From positions 248,001 through 312,000 of the forward strand of contig CADCXC010000005.1 of the NCBI GenBank assembly GCA_902806595.1: 64,000 nucleotides of DNA. The letters run 5' to 3'. The notes below the pieces were generated by a model that was given only the letters and a program-made list of their open reading frames with translations, was not told the DNA's origin and did no database searches. The translations under genes and the position numbers were made by a program. Source of the stretch: Pyrenopolyporus hunteri. Taxonomy: Eukaryota; Ascomycota; Sordariomycetes; Xylariales; Hypoxylaceae. Every line of letters starts with the position of its first letter. The first letter of the stretch is position 1. Of the stretch, positions 32,180 through 44,100 are shown piece by piece.

Positions 32180-35100
32180 TGTTGCGGTGGGTGGGTTTGA
32201 GATGAGTTCTGTTTTTTTTTTTTTTTTCGTTGGTTACGTTGAGCCGAGAGATACTGTGAGTTAGTGCTTGGATGAGCGAAGATGGTGATGGTACGAGAGA
32301 ACAAGATATTCTAAATCCATACACTTCTTACAGACTTATATACACATGCCAGTACGCATATCTCTTTCACCTCTTGTCTTGATCAGGGGCGAGAGTCTCC
32401 GCATCATTGTACCGCACCCCGAGCCCTCCATACCGTCGACGACACGTCTGTTACGACTTCAAGCTACCTAGTTCTCGCGCAGCTTGCGTCGCATCCCCTA
32501 TGTCTGCTCAGGAGCTACATATTCGAAACATCTAGCGGCATCGTGACGAGCCCGAAGACCGGGTTGCACGAGCCACACGGATGGGGTCGGTGGGGTCGTG
32601 TCGGGGCTCCTCGCTGTTGAAGATGATCCGTAGTTTAGGGGGTGGGAGGTGGATGTGCCCGATTGGTCGCATCAGTTACACCTAAGGAACGAAGGCAGCG
32701 TTCATATCACTTCTGAGGATTCAAATCGTTTGCGACCTCATTTTCCAATTAAATCGAAGTGTGATGTAACTAGTTCGTCGCCAAAAGCGCAGGAATCCGC
32801 GGGGAATCGTCGAGACGGAAGCCCTGATCATGTCAAAATGGCTCATAGGATTACGATAGACGCGCACATTACTTGTTGTCCTACTCGTTGTCCTACGCTT
32901 GTCCGACAGTACGCAAACGGGGCGTGTAGAGAGGCGGGCTGAATGGGCCCCTATTTGAGAACGAACGGTCTAATTACGACGCCAATTACCCACCCATAGA
33001 ACATCCTGACCCAGGTAGGTAGTTAGAACTATACCATCTTTCACATTCTACTATTCATATCATAGCCCAGTTACACGCCGATAATAGAGTACTTTTAATA
33101 CAGAAGTTCTTAAGAGAGGAACGGTAATGATCGACGTAAATTTTCTCTCGAATCTCCCGACCTTAGAACGGCTGCGGCTTGTGAGCTGGTCACTATTTAT
33201 GATCGCCATTCGCTAAGGATACATAAGCCAGAAAGATTTACGCAGTTGTGATAACGTAGGGACTACGAATATTAGATATTTCCTAGCCTTCAAAATGATA
33301 CCCCCCATGTAGCGTAGGTGTATAAATCGTGCTCTCAAGCGGCCGAACCACTAGAAGCTTGAAGGTGATATGAACGATGTCCAGTCAATAGCTCCTTCAT
33401 TTACTCAACGTACCACTTCTTGATGCACTTTCACACATACCAGAGGTCTATAGGCTATCTTAGTCCGCCTTCCTACTTACTAAGTGGCAATGTAGCCAAG
33501 ACCTATCTACCTGAGAACTAGATCAACAGAGATCTCTCATCTCAATGTAACAGTACGTATCCCCCCTCGCCCTACGTCTAACCCCCACGATGGCTTGAAA
33601 AATACCCACTTGCAGCGATACAGTGATTGGTCGCAACACCCAGGCGTTACCTCCGGACTGCATACCTAGTCTGAGCGGTAAGACAAATATGATATATGCT
33701 TGCTCACAAGGCGGCAGCGGCGGGCCTCGTAAACCTGAGTATGCCTAGGATATACGGTTTCCCTGAGGATAACTCGCATTCGTAGGTACTTAGGTAGGGG
33801 CTGGGTTACACTGTTGGGATCGAGGCGCGCGTGTAAGTGCATACACAACCAAACGCACATCCCACCTATCTACCTCCTACATAGGCATAACATCACAACT
33901 CTCAGGACCTTGTGGACGTATCTCCAGGCAGCCTGTGCCCCGCGACGTATCTATAAAGTGATAGGCAGCACTCGCCTCTCTCACATATCTACCTACCTAC
34001 CTGGCGTAAGCGCTAGCCATTGGCCACCGCATAGGTAAAGATACAGGTAACTCGGGGGAGCAGGCCCGGCCGAAAGAGCAGGTCTATCCGGGGGCGAAAA
34101 AAAAGAGAAGGGAAGTGATACCGGTAGGTTTGTGATACTTGACAGAACGACCTACACAGCATTCTACAACTTTCCTCCTCAGCCCTAGCTCCTACCTACT
34201 AATGGGGTACATAAGGGGTACACAAGCTCGTCTCCCACCGATTCGCTATCGAGGAACGAATACCTACATATGTTGGGTTACGAGTTGACTCATGTGGCTT
34301 GCGGACGTCCACCCCTCCAACTAAGTGCATGTAGATTAATACGTACTGAAGTAACCCACGAACTGCGAAAATCTAACCATCTCGAGCTCCTATTTTCACA
34401 AATTACCTACTTTTCATATAAGTGTAGAAATAGTCTTAATAAATTTGTAGTTTTACGAGTTTACCTAACCATTAAAACGAAACCAACTAACTTAAGAGTT
34501 AACATGACTTACCTTATATGACTCAAGCTAACCTTACCTATTCAAGAACAGCAGTGGCACGTACCCATCTTAAGTAGGCAGGTAGCCAAGGAGACAATCC
34601 GTCTGTTCTTTCGGATATCGGAAGAGAAGGAGGGATGGGGGACGGGGTCGGGGGACGGGGGTTAGGGAAGGGAGGGTTGGGGGGAAGGATCCGAGACGAG
34701 GGCTCGGTAGGGTTACATGCATACTACCCGTGCGTAGCATTCCCATTGGTTTGGTTAGATCAGTCATGTACCTACCTAGGTACCTATGTCTGTTTGTATG
34801 CGCGTATGTACCTACATCACCTGCCCACCTTATATTTCTAGCTACATACTTGGTACGAAGGTATAACTAGTTGATGATCCTGTAGGTTATAGAAGTAGGT
34901 ACAATACAATATATACATACATAGACCCAAGATACCACCAACCCCCCTATATACCCACATGCCTACCACAAACCCCTACGATGCGCTAGGCATGTAACCT
35001 GGATACACCTATAGATATAGGTATGCGCGTACGTACGTAGTATACGTAGTATACGTCGTATACACGCAACACCTACTCCAACATACATACCTTATACATA

Positions 35101-36602
35101 TTCTCTGTCTGTCTAGGTGGTAAGGTACCTACCTAACCTACCACCTCTACAACAAACCTGCCCTATCCGATTCTATTTTCGGTTCCCGGAGTGTACATGC
35201 ATGGCATATATGCACCGCCAAGATGCGTATACCGCGCCCAAGCCTACCTAGGTACCTAGCAACCTACCCACATAACCCGCAGCGCATGTAACTATGCCTT
35301 ATATACGGTTGCGTCTATCCTGTATGTACACTTAAATCAGGGGGTTTAGTAAGTCGGCTTAACTACCTACGACCTACCTACGACCTACCTATGACCTACT
35401 AGTACGTCTCGAATATAAGGGTACGGAATAGACACCACCTACTCGATAGATTAACTGCCTACCTACCTACCTAACCACAACCCAACCACCATCAATCACA
35501 TCATCCGGGGCCTTCAATCTTCCTTCGATTACCTAAGATACGGGAACTATACGGTAAGAAAATAAAACAAAATAAAATAAAAGATAAGGCCCCCAGATGA
35601 CGTCCGGGGCCGCGACCGCGTGTTTCACACCGTGATCCTTTCGATCCCATAGGGCTTCCCACCCCCGGGACGTAAACGTACCTAGACACTTGGCTACCTC
35701 GCACGCACATTCATGTATGCTTGTATTGACCTTATCTTTAGGTGGCTAGTACGGACGAATGATCTGGTCCTGTTTAGCCACTAGTTTCGCAACGCACCAT
35801 TCTCGACCCTATTCGGGAAAAAAGGGATCATCTCGTCAGATCACAACTCTCCCGGAACAGTAAGTCAGAGCTGGTCAGAACCAAGTCAAGTTTTGTACAA
35901 TAACTGGCATTCGATTCTATGTGTTTCTCTGCGCGTGTCATGTCTAAGCCGAGCGTCTACCTTTCAGCACCGGCAAGGAAAAATACATGCCGTCGAGTGG
36001 TTAGATAGAAATACAAATGCTGCTCTGCGAATAATTCTCACTTTTTGTGTGCTCGTCTGGCCGTCGGTCTGTTCCCTGCGACGGCTCGCCGCTCTTTATT
36101 TCCGTCCCATGACCTCGCGCCAAATGCCCTATGATCTGCCCTGAGTTCCCAACCCTAACCCATCTTCCCACCCCCGCCCCTTATCCCGCGCCGTACGCCT
36201 AATAGACATGGATGTGAGAAAACGACCGTCTCCTAAGCCCGGTCGCGAGTGCCAATAACCCAATTTACGAAGAAAAGGACACGTCAGAATGGAAACCCGG
36301 CGATGCGAGGCAGACCATTAAAAATCAGATATTATGTGCTATGTTGTATGTCGTACTGTGTCGTCTCAACCGACTTTAGAGACCCCTGTATCTCTTGCGT
36401 TATTTGCAGTGCTATGATTTTATGCGCCAGCGTCAATTTCAAATCGTCGAATAAAAGCGATGAACCCGTTTAGCCCATATAAGGCCGGATACCTGGGTAA
36501 GGATGCCGAGAGGGGGCCGAAAGGTATGGATGGAAAAAAAAAAAACGAAAACAAAAAAACAAGTCCCGGAGTGGCATGGTGAACATGGGTTCTTTTGCTG
36601 TC
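32180..36602. other. Gene-poor 4.4-kb region between the NmrA-like gene and PUF3
   Basis: No defensible coding region. It holds a 16-nt T run at 32212-32227, many TACCTACC words (about 33960-34010, 34760-34820, 35240-35260), a TATAC/GTATAC patch near 35040, and an 11-nt tandem repeat at 35363-35401. The 3' flank of PUF3 occupies the right end. Confidence 0.5.
35363..35401. repeat. Tandem repeat of CCTACCTACGA (11 nt)
   Basis: Three to four head-to-tail copies with one or two substitutions, in non-coding DNA. Confidence 0.7.
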
Positions 36603-39600
36603 TTACGCTTCGTTAACCTCGACCGCCCCGTAGGTCTGACCTAGAGGAGACGCCTTGGTATTCTTCTCGTCCATGGACTCTTCCACGCCGGCGTCCGTAC
36701 TGGGCGGGCTACTACTCTCCGGGCTGTTCTGCTCCATGGTAAGTGACGGAGTGGGTGCCGCCGAGTTAACCTCCACGAGTAGATTCGGCGTCGTGGGACT
36801 GGCGGACGTCGTAGTAGATCCCGGTCCCCCTGGTGGGGCGGCAGATCCTGATTTCTCTGACGGGGCAGAGCTGGCTGACATCAGCTTATCCAGGGCCGTA
36901 ATTTGCCTCCCGGTGCTATACTTCCTCATGTTCTCGAAGTGGGGCCTCATCTCCTCTATGAACGACTCGAGATCCGGGCCCTTCAGATGGTTTATTAATT
37001 TCTCTGTTGAGCTAGTTAGTCGCGGCGCGCCGCAGGGGAGGAGGATAAGGGGCGTCAAGCTTACGGATCACGTAGTTCCCAAACTGGTCCTTCATTATGA
37101 GCTGAAGCGGGCTAGTACCGTCGCTGTGCACAGCCGTGATCTGACTCCTGATGGCCATTCGGTCTTCGGCCGTCCCGAACTGTATCGACTTCTCAACCAC
37201 GTTCGACGCGAATTTGTGCTTCGAAAAGTAGATTAGTTTCTGGAGGACGAGCTGGATCACCCGTCGCCGGTCCTCCGGTTCACCGTGCTCGATGATGTGC
37301 TGAGTGACGTAGTTTCCGTACTGGTCCGTTATAAGCTTAGCCGCGCAAGCGTGGAGGTCCGCCATCAGACTCTTCTTCTCTTCGTCCCTTCCGTGCTCCA
37401 GGATCCGCTGGATGACTCTGCACCCGTAATTGTGCGACGCCAAGGCCTCGATCTGGTTGCGGAACGTTTCCATAATGAAAGGCACGCAGAGATGCGGCAC
37501 CAGCTGAATGATCTTTTGGATGACGTGGTTCCCGTTCTGATCTTTCACAATCCGCATGATCTCAGGCTTCAGCTCTTCTACGATCTCAGCCTGCTGTTCG
37601 ACTAGCACGTGCTCGAGCGCCTAACGTGTGTAGTTAGTAACATACTCATCGATGCAGGACCCTTCCTCTTAGTCTCACCTTCTGTACAACACGGCACGCA
37701 TACATCTGGGTCGAGAGCTCTGGAATTTTTCCTTTCATCTGCGTCGCAATTATCTTCTTCTGGACTTGGTTCCCGTGCTCGAAAAATTTCTGTATGACGT
37801 AGTTTCCGAAGACATCCTTCATGAGTTGGAGCGCATTAGGTTCGATCTCTCGGAAGACTTGATCTTTTTCGTCGCTGTTAGCACCCTGGAGTTTATCTTG
37901 AATGAACCGCGAGCCATGCTGGTCGCCACTAAATTCGACGATGTGGTTATAGATGTCCTGTATTTAGGTCAATTCCATGATCTACCATAGCTTTAAGCAT
38001 GTAGCAACGCACCTTCAATTCGTAGCGCTTATTAGATTTAGCGTTGCTCCGAAAATCTTCTAGGAGCACGCTGCGGACACCTTTGCCAGGGTCCTGATCT
38101 CTGCTGGGTCGCATAGGACCCGGAAGGTTTTGGAAGTTCATGGGGAAACCGTAACTTGGTAGCTGCACCTGGGAGCGGAAGCTCTGATTCGGCACGTACT
38201 GGTCGTATGGGGCTGAGAATGGGGTGAGGCCGGCATTGTAGTAATTCGCTTGATAGAATCCGGATTGCTGCTGTAAGTACTGCGAACCTTGCTGCGCTCG
38301 ATCGACCTCCTGAAGCGTCCTCGGGTCTCGCGATCCCGGTCTACTCCACGGGTCGGCCCTTGGGTTTGGGGTTCCAGAAAAAGCTCTCGGACTGTTGACA
38401 CTCGGACGATAGGAACTCCCAGCGGAAGAGCCTCTCTCGCCTTGACCCCTCCTTGCGGTGTAAAGCGACGCAGAAAGCGGGTCTGCTGCCCAGGAGTCCT
38501 GCGCGTTCTGGCCGAATGCCCTCGAATTAGCTGAATCAGGGTGCCATTGCGACGCTGGGTTAAACTGAAACTGTTGGCTGGCAAGGTTAAAGTGCCCGTT
38601 AGCTTGCATATAAGGCGCAGGAAGAGACTCGGGGCCATCCTCCATATTCAGAGCTCGGGCGAAACTATCCTCCAGGTCGTGGCTAGCCTCCGCAGTCGGA
38701 AACGAGAAAGGGTTGGAGCGCCCGGGCTCTGACGGCAACGTAGCCGAAATCCCGGAGATGGAAGGGCGCTGCGCCTGGGGTTTGGGGCGGCTCGATATTT
38801 CGGCGAACGGGTAACGCGAGTTATCGCCGTAGTGGTGAGAAGATGTTTGCATATCGGCGTCAGTTTGCCGTGCGCTGAGAGTAGGTTGTCTACTGTGTCC
38901 GAGGCTAGGGAATGATGGATCGTTCGAGTTGCGTCGGTAAATACCAGACGCGTCCGGTTCTAATTGTGCGTTGTTATTCGAACCATACAAGCTGGGACTC
39001 CCCCTTTCATCGCTGGCGGAGTCCCCAAAGCTAGCCGGGAACTTGTAGGACGGCGCTGGCGGATCGGCGGGGCCGGGGGCCAACGTCCTACTCGGGGCGA
39101 CAGACGTATTCTGACCTACCGGCGCTCGTAGAAAGATATGTGAGCTGCCTTGGGTCTCGGTGAAGTTATGCTGGAACCCGTTCCTCGTGCGTGCTGGCGA
39201 AGTGCTACCAGAGGATGATGAAGGCTGATGTGCACCCCCTGTCGGGTTCCATATGGCGCTTCGAGAACCCCACGGGCCGGCTTGAGAGTGCGAGTTCAAC
39301 TGTGCAGAGCCCGAAGGGGCGTTGGGCGAGTGCTCGTCCGATTCTGCGGCGCACGTTAGCTCCTATCGGCGAGGACTACTCTCGCTTACTCCCGGCATAT
39401 TACACACCTCCTGAGCCTGCCACGTCCCGTCGTGAATTCCGCGAGCCGCCAATACTATTTCCCCATATGCTACCAGGTTGCCAAGTTGAATGGCCAAAGG
39501 TCGATCCGATGGGCTGCGAAGCCTTGTCGCTCGACGAATTTCCCATGGCGAGGTTGGGAAAGCCGTTAGGCCGTGTCTGCTTGGGGACGAGTGTCAGCCT

Positions 39601-39794
39601 ACAGTAACCCAAACTAAACGCGACGTATAATGGCGGACGGCCCATGATTCGATCACCGGCGAGAGTACGCAGCAGCTTCTGCTTAATCTACTGTGTACGT
39701 TTGTCAAGCGACAGCGCGCCAGGCTATATGGTAGCCCCGAGCCATCACTAATACTGGGGGGTAGGAGGATATAGACACTCACTGTCGTAGTCAT
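36603..39794 (-). CDS. PUF3: Puf3-type Pumilio RNA-binding protein
   Basis: Post-transcriptional repressor that binds 3' UTRs. Six exons on the minus strand: 39794-39783, 39576-39408, 39343-38013, 37957-37679, 37620-37065, 37003-36603. All introns are GT-AG and phases agree, giving 915 residues. Residues 1-480 are low-complexity, Ser/Gln/Asn/Pro-rich. Eight Pumilio repeats follow (about 490-850) with base-reading helices SRFIQ, NYVIQ, CRVVQ, NHVIQ, CRVIQ, NYVTQ, SNVVE and NYVIQ. By the established Pumilio code these predict UGUANAUA. A disordered Ser/Pro-rich tail follows. The last codon of the eighth-repeat motif is created by splicing at 37065/37003. The 12-nt first coding exon (MTTT) is my least certain choice; a Met at MGNSSSDK is the fallback start. 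Confidence 0.92.
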
Positions 39795-40528
39795 ATCTAC
39801 GAAAACCACTATTACCCGGTTTAAATGTTTTATAGAAGGATCCGGGGGTGGCGAGGAATGGCAGTGCTGCGCTGTCCCGTCCCCGTCGAGGATCGTTAGC
39901 GATCGTGGGCTGGTGATCGCGGTAGGGTGGTCGTGGTACGTAGCCGATTTCCCCAAACGTCGCCTTTTTCGGGAGAAACTGGAGGAAACCTATTATATAT
40001 GTCGTATGTATGCGAGAATGTTCTCTTAGGTATATGGGACTATAAAACAAAGAATAGACTGGGCTGGTTAGCCTTAAAAGTTCCGAGTGTTGAAGAGGGA
40101 GGGGTGGGAAGGGAGGTTGAATATCACGCTAAGGCTGGCGAAATGATGCAAGATGATATGTTCGACTTATTCAAGCACCGGACGAAAAGGGGTGTGAAGG
40201 AATCGAGGGCGCAAAGGAGCGACTAACCACGTTCTGGACGGTGTATTCTAGGTTCTCGTCGAGTGGTAGTTGGCGGGTAATTGAAGCTTGAGGTAGACTA
40301 CAATACGATGACGTCTCCGTATGCATGTGTCCCGAAGATAATATTGTTGGTGCGAATCGACTGCCGTCATCCGTCGGGAAGATGGTAGAAAAGGGAAGTG
40401 GTCCAGGTAGGATGGAGGAAGAGGATCGTATATGGGGGGACCGAGGCGGCGGGAGGGAATGAAGAATAGTCGAGTAGGCAGGCAGGTAGGCAGTCGAAGG
40501 AAGGGCTGATGTGTATATTATGTACGTA

Positions 40529-40549
40529 AGGTAGGTAGGTAGGTAGGTT
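40529..40549. repeat. (GTAG)n microsatellite
   Basis: Five tandem copies in the upstream region of PUF3. Confidence 0.8.
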
Positions 40550-40718
40550 GTGCGCGGCCGAGGATTGGTCAGAAAGGGATGACAAGGAGACGTTGTCGGC
40601 TGCGAAAGTAGAGACGGTAATGTAGTTATATGGTTGTAGGTAAGAGGCTGTTCGTTCGATGTTGACGGACTAAGTACCGAAGGTTAATAAAGTTGCAGAT
40701 GCGGCACGGCCTCTTCCT

Positions 40719-40742
40719 TCTCTCTCTCTCTCTCTCTCTCTC
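40719..40742. repeat. (TC)12 microsatellite
   Basis: Twelve uninterrupted TC units upstream of PUF3; GA on the transcribed strand of that gene. Confidence 0.9.
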
Positions 40743-41100
40743 CGTGCGGATATGTGTGTATGGTCTGTGTCTCGCGAGGCTTTGAACGTTTTAGAACCTA
40801 AGTGCCCGCCGTACAACCCAAGGATAGTTGGGTTTACCCGTGAGGGCTGACCTCAACTGAATATCAGCGGAGTAATGTTCAGGTTAGGTCAGTGAACTAA
40901 ATCAGGCCTTGTCGAAACCAGAACGGGAACCAGAGGGTCTAATCTAAAGTAGCGAAAACGTGAGAGCGCCTTATTCGAAGGGGCCCCACGGTCGGTAACC
41001 CTTCGTCGGGGCGTGTTTTGCGCAAACCGGACGGCAGATCCTCTGGTCTGGATTGGCCGGATTATGAAATGGAGTTGGGCTCCTCTTAGTAAGAGTCAAG

Positions 41101-41168
41101 AATAATAATAAAAATAATAAAAATAATAAAAATAAAAGACTTGGAAAAATAAAATAAAATAAAAAAAC
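41101..41168. repeat. A-rich AATAATAAA tract
   Basis: About 68 bases of AATA/AAAAT repeats interrupted by a short GACTTGG, non-coding. Confidence 0.8.
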
Positions 41169-44100
41169 CAGGCTCGAGTCACAGGTCTCGCAATGTGCTT
41201 TTCCAGTTTAAACTAGCACCGAGCCCAGTTCGAACAGACCTGACAGATTCAGGGAGTCGGACAGGGATGTCTCCAGCCCCAAAAAAGAAATCAGACCCAA
41301 ACCAACAGTGGCCACAGGCAGTAGACGGCTCTCGAGTCTGGGCTAGAGCCGAACTTAGAATAGGTTAAGATGCTGTAAGTGGTAGGGGGGTGGACCCCCA
41401 AAAAAAGAGAAGATTCACGAGTTGGCAGTGTGTGAATCTGATAGATCTTGGGGAAAAAAGATGGTCGGGGTGGAAAGGGTTGCAGCCAAGTCGACCGTAA
41501 CGGCAAGGCAGCGCAGGGCAAGGCAGGCGATAAAAAAAAAAGGAAAAGGGAAAAAAGACAAGAGGGTACGGGTACTAATGCAAAGGTACTGTACTGCACC
41601 CGTGGTATGCGTATGTGTGGTATGTGTATAGTGATGTATAGTCGATGTATAGTGGTAACGTATGTATGTGGCCTAGCGTGCGGTGGTGGATGGTGGATAG
41701 TGGATGGTGGATGTTTTTTTTTAGGCGACGCGGGCAATGCAAAATGCAAGCAGCGACTTAGGTTGGGCTGTGAGGTGTTATTAGTTACGGGTCCTTCTGC
41801 GCTTCTTGCTCGTGCTTTGTGCAACAGGTCTGAAGTCAATGTACTGCTGGGGAGTACATGCGTGGTCCCAGTTACAAGCCAGGGACGCAACTGTCAAGCA
41901 CTTCGACCGCGTCTTCCTCCGAAATTCGAAGTACCACAACTAGTACCACAGCTGGAGGTACCGCACGTGCCAGGTACCTAACCAAAGGTAGATAGATACT
42001 TCACGCAGGAAATCCCCCAGGTACTTTCAGGTGTTCGAGGGGATCCCGTACGTGGTAAGATATTGTGCTTGGTGATTCTGAACGTAACAAAAGTGCAAGT
42101 TACCTCGGGTTATGTAAGGGTAGGCCACAGGTATACGCAGGTAAGGCACCTAATGGGGACTCTCGAGTTGTCGGTCGAATCCTCCAGTGCAACTAACAAT
42201 CTTAGCGTTTCCGGGCTGCAGGTAAGGTACCTATTTGACCCAGGTTCAATCAAGTTCTTCGTCGCAGGCCGTTCCTTGTCATGTACCTTGTTACTCGCAG
42301 ATGGCAACTTGTAACCTGTTACGAACAAGAGGGAGAAGACACCTAACCGGGTAGATCGATGAAGAATTCAGATCCTCACTAGACTTAGACGAAGGATCGA
42401 CGGGAATTCGTGTTCGTGCCTGCTTGCTTGCGCTGAACTGCTCCGACTGCCTGCTTCTGCTTGTTTCGCTGCTTCTTTCCTTTCCTTCTTAACCCGGTGG
42501 AGATAGTTAAAAGCTTAGATGTCGTAGGTATGGGTACCTAGGGTATTCTTTTTACTTTTTACTTTTTTGTCTCCTCTTCTTTAGGTCCCTTCCTGTGTCG
42601 AGGGGCCAAAACGCAAGATGCAGGTGCAAGTCGACGAGGCGCGGGTGCAGATGGGGCGATGGGTCCAGTCGATGGGACTCCCGTTCCCGTCCTCTTGCCG
42701 TATTCTTCTCTACTTCTTCCTCTCGAGTGGTCTAAGTGGTCTAGTTCCCAACCCGGTGTCCCGATAGTCGCGCGACACCCACCACTTAAACCACCGTAAA
42801 CCACTTAACCTTCTTGGCACTCTTATAATTCTTATTCGACGAGAATGGTGAGAACCCGAGCCGGTCGAGCTTTATTAGCTTTTCCTGCCAAGAAGAGTCT
42901 GGTTGTTTTTTTGACAGGTACCGGCGGGTGTTGTCCACTAAGCCGGACGACTCTAACAAGCGTGTCAATAATATTAAGAGTATCCCGCAGTAGTATACTC
43001 TCGTTCGGAGCTAGCATATGATTCGCTATTCGCTCAAGTCGATCGCGGGATCTTCCTTTTGCAATGATCTAAGAGGTTGGTGACGTCTCACGGTAGCCAA
43101 GCCCCTCCGCCCCGGTCAGCTCAATGCGCAACACGTTAATCCGTCTTGACCGAATTCTTAGACTCTGGTGGTAGCAACAAAGATACCCTCCAAAGTAAGC
43201 ACTGCTACAATAGTCTCGAATAAGTAAACTGCCTGTTTCTACAGCCTTTTAGTCATGTTCGGATGTGAAATGTACTAACGTGTAATATATTAGGCGCCCA
43301 GCTGCGAACAGTACCTGCGGCCTTTGTACAAAAAATCGGGGGCCGTTCGTGGCGTCGCTAGCCTGCTTCGACCGTCCAAAAAAAGACTCAAGGGTTGTGT
43401 GATCGTAACAGTAATATAGAGTATATAGCGTTTATGTATATCTGGAGAGCAGTGTGCAGGAATTGTTGCTGTGCCGTCTGATATGTGCGTTTTGGGGGAG
43501 GCCAACGATGTTTGTAGTATATGTCCTCAACTGTTTTACATTGGCATCGCCTCGAATTTGATACAACAGGAAATGGTGGTACAGGAGCGAAAGGCAGAAA
43601 TTAATAGGCACAGGAGCTTATAAGGAGTGAGTAAGGTCAGTTGTTTTATACGGTCCCAAGATAGGCTTGTATCGACACTTGAGCTTTTACCGTCCTCGAG
43701 CCGCTCCCTTTCGAATCGATGACTATGTTCGACTGGTCAAGGGCGAAGGAAAATGTGATATATTCAACATAAAGGGAGGACGTGGAGGGCGGATAGATGG
43801 CCCACGATACTAATACTCCATCTATCATCTCCTAGTTGCCTTGGCCAAGATGCACTATTGCCGCAGTTACCAACAAGCATGTATAATAAAAGTCGGTAGT
43901 ACAGGGGCGAGTGCGGATGTACGGGGCAGATCACTTATGTGGCTCCCCTACATGTCTTGGAGACAATCGCTTGCTTGTTGTCCGTCCAATTGGACCGTCT
44001 TGACGAGCCCAGCAGTCTGGGAAAACGGCATTCTCTGCGAATGATACATGGCCGTAGGATTGCCGGGAGCCTTGCCTCCCGCTCTTCACAACATGGATGA

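Noticed and set aside
41291..41890. 199-codon minus-strand frame in the gene-poor block
   Set aside because: Low-complexity Pro/His/Leu/Ser/Phe sequence from simple repeats, no conserved segment and no splice partners.
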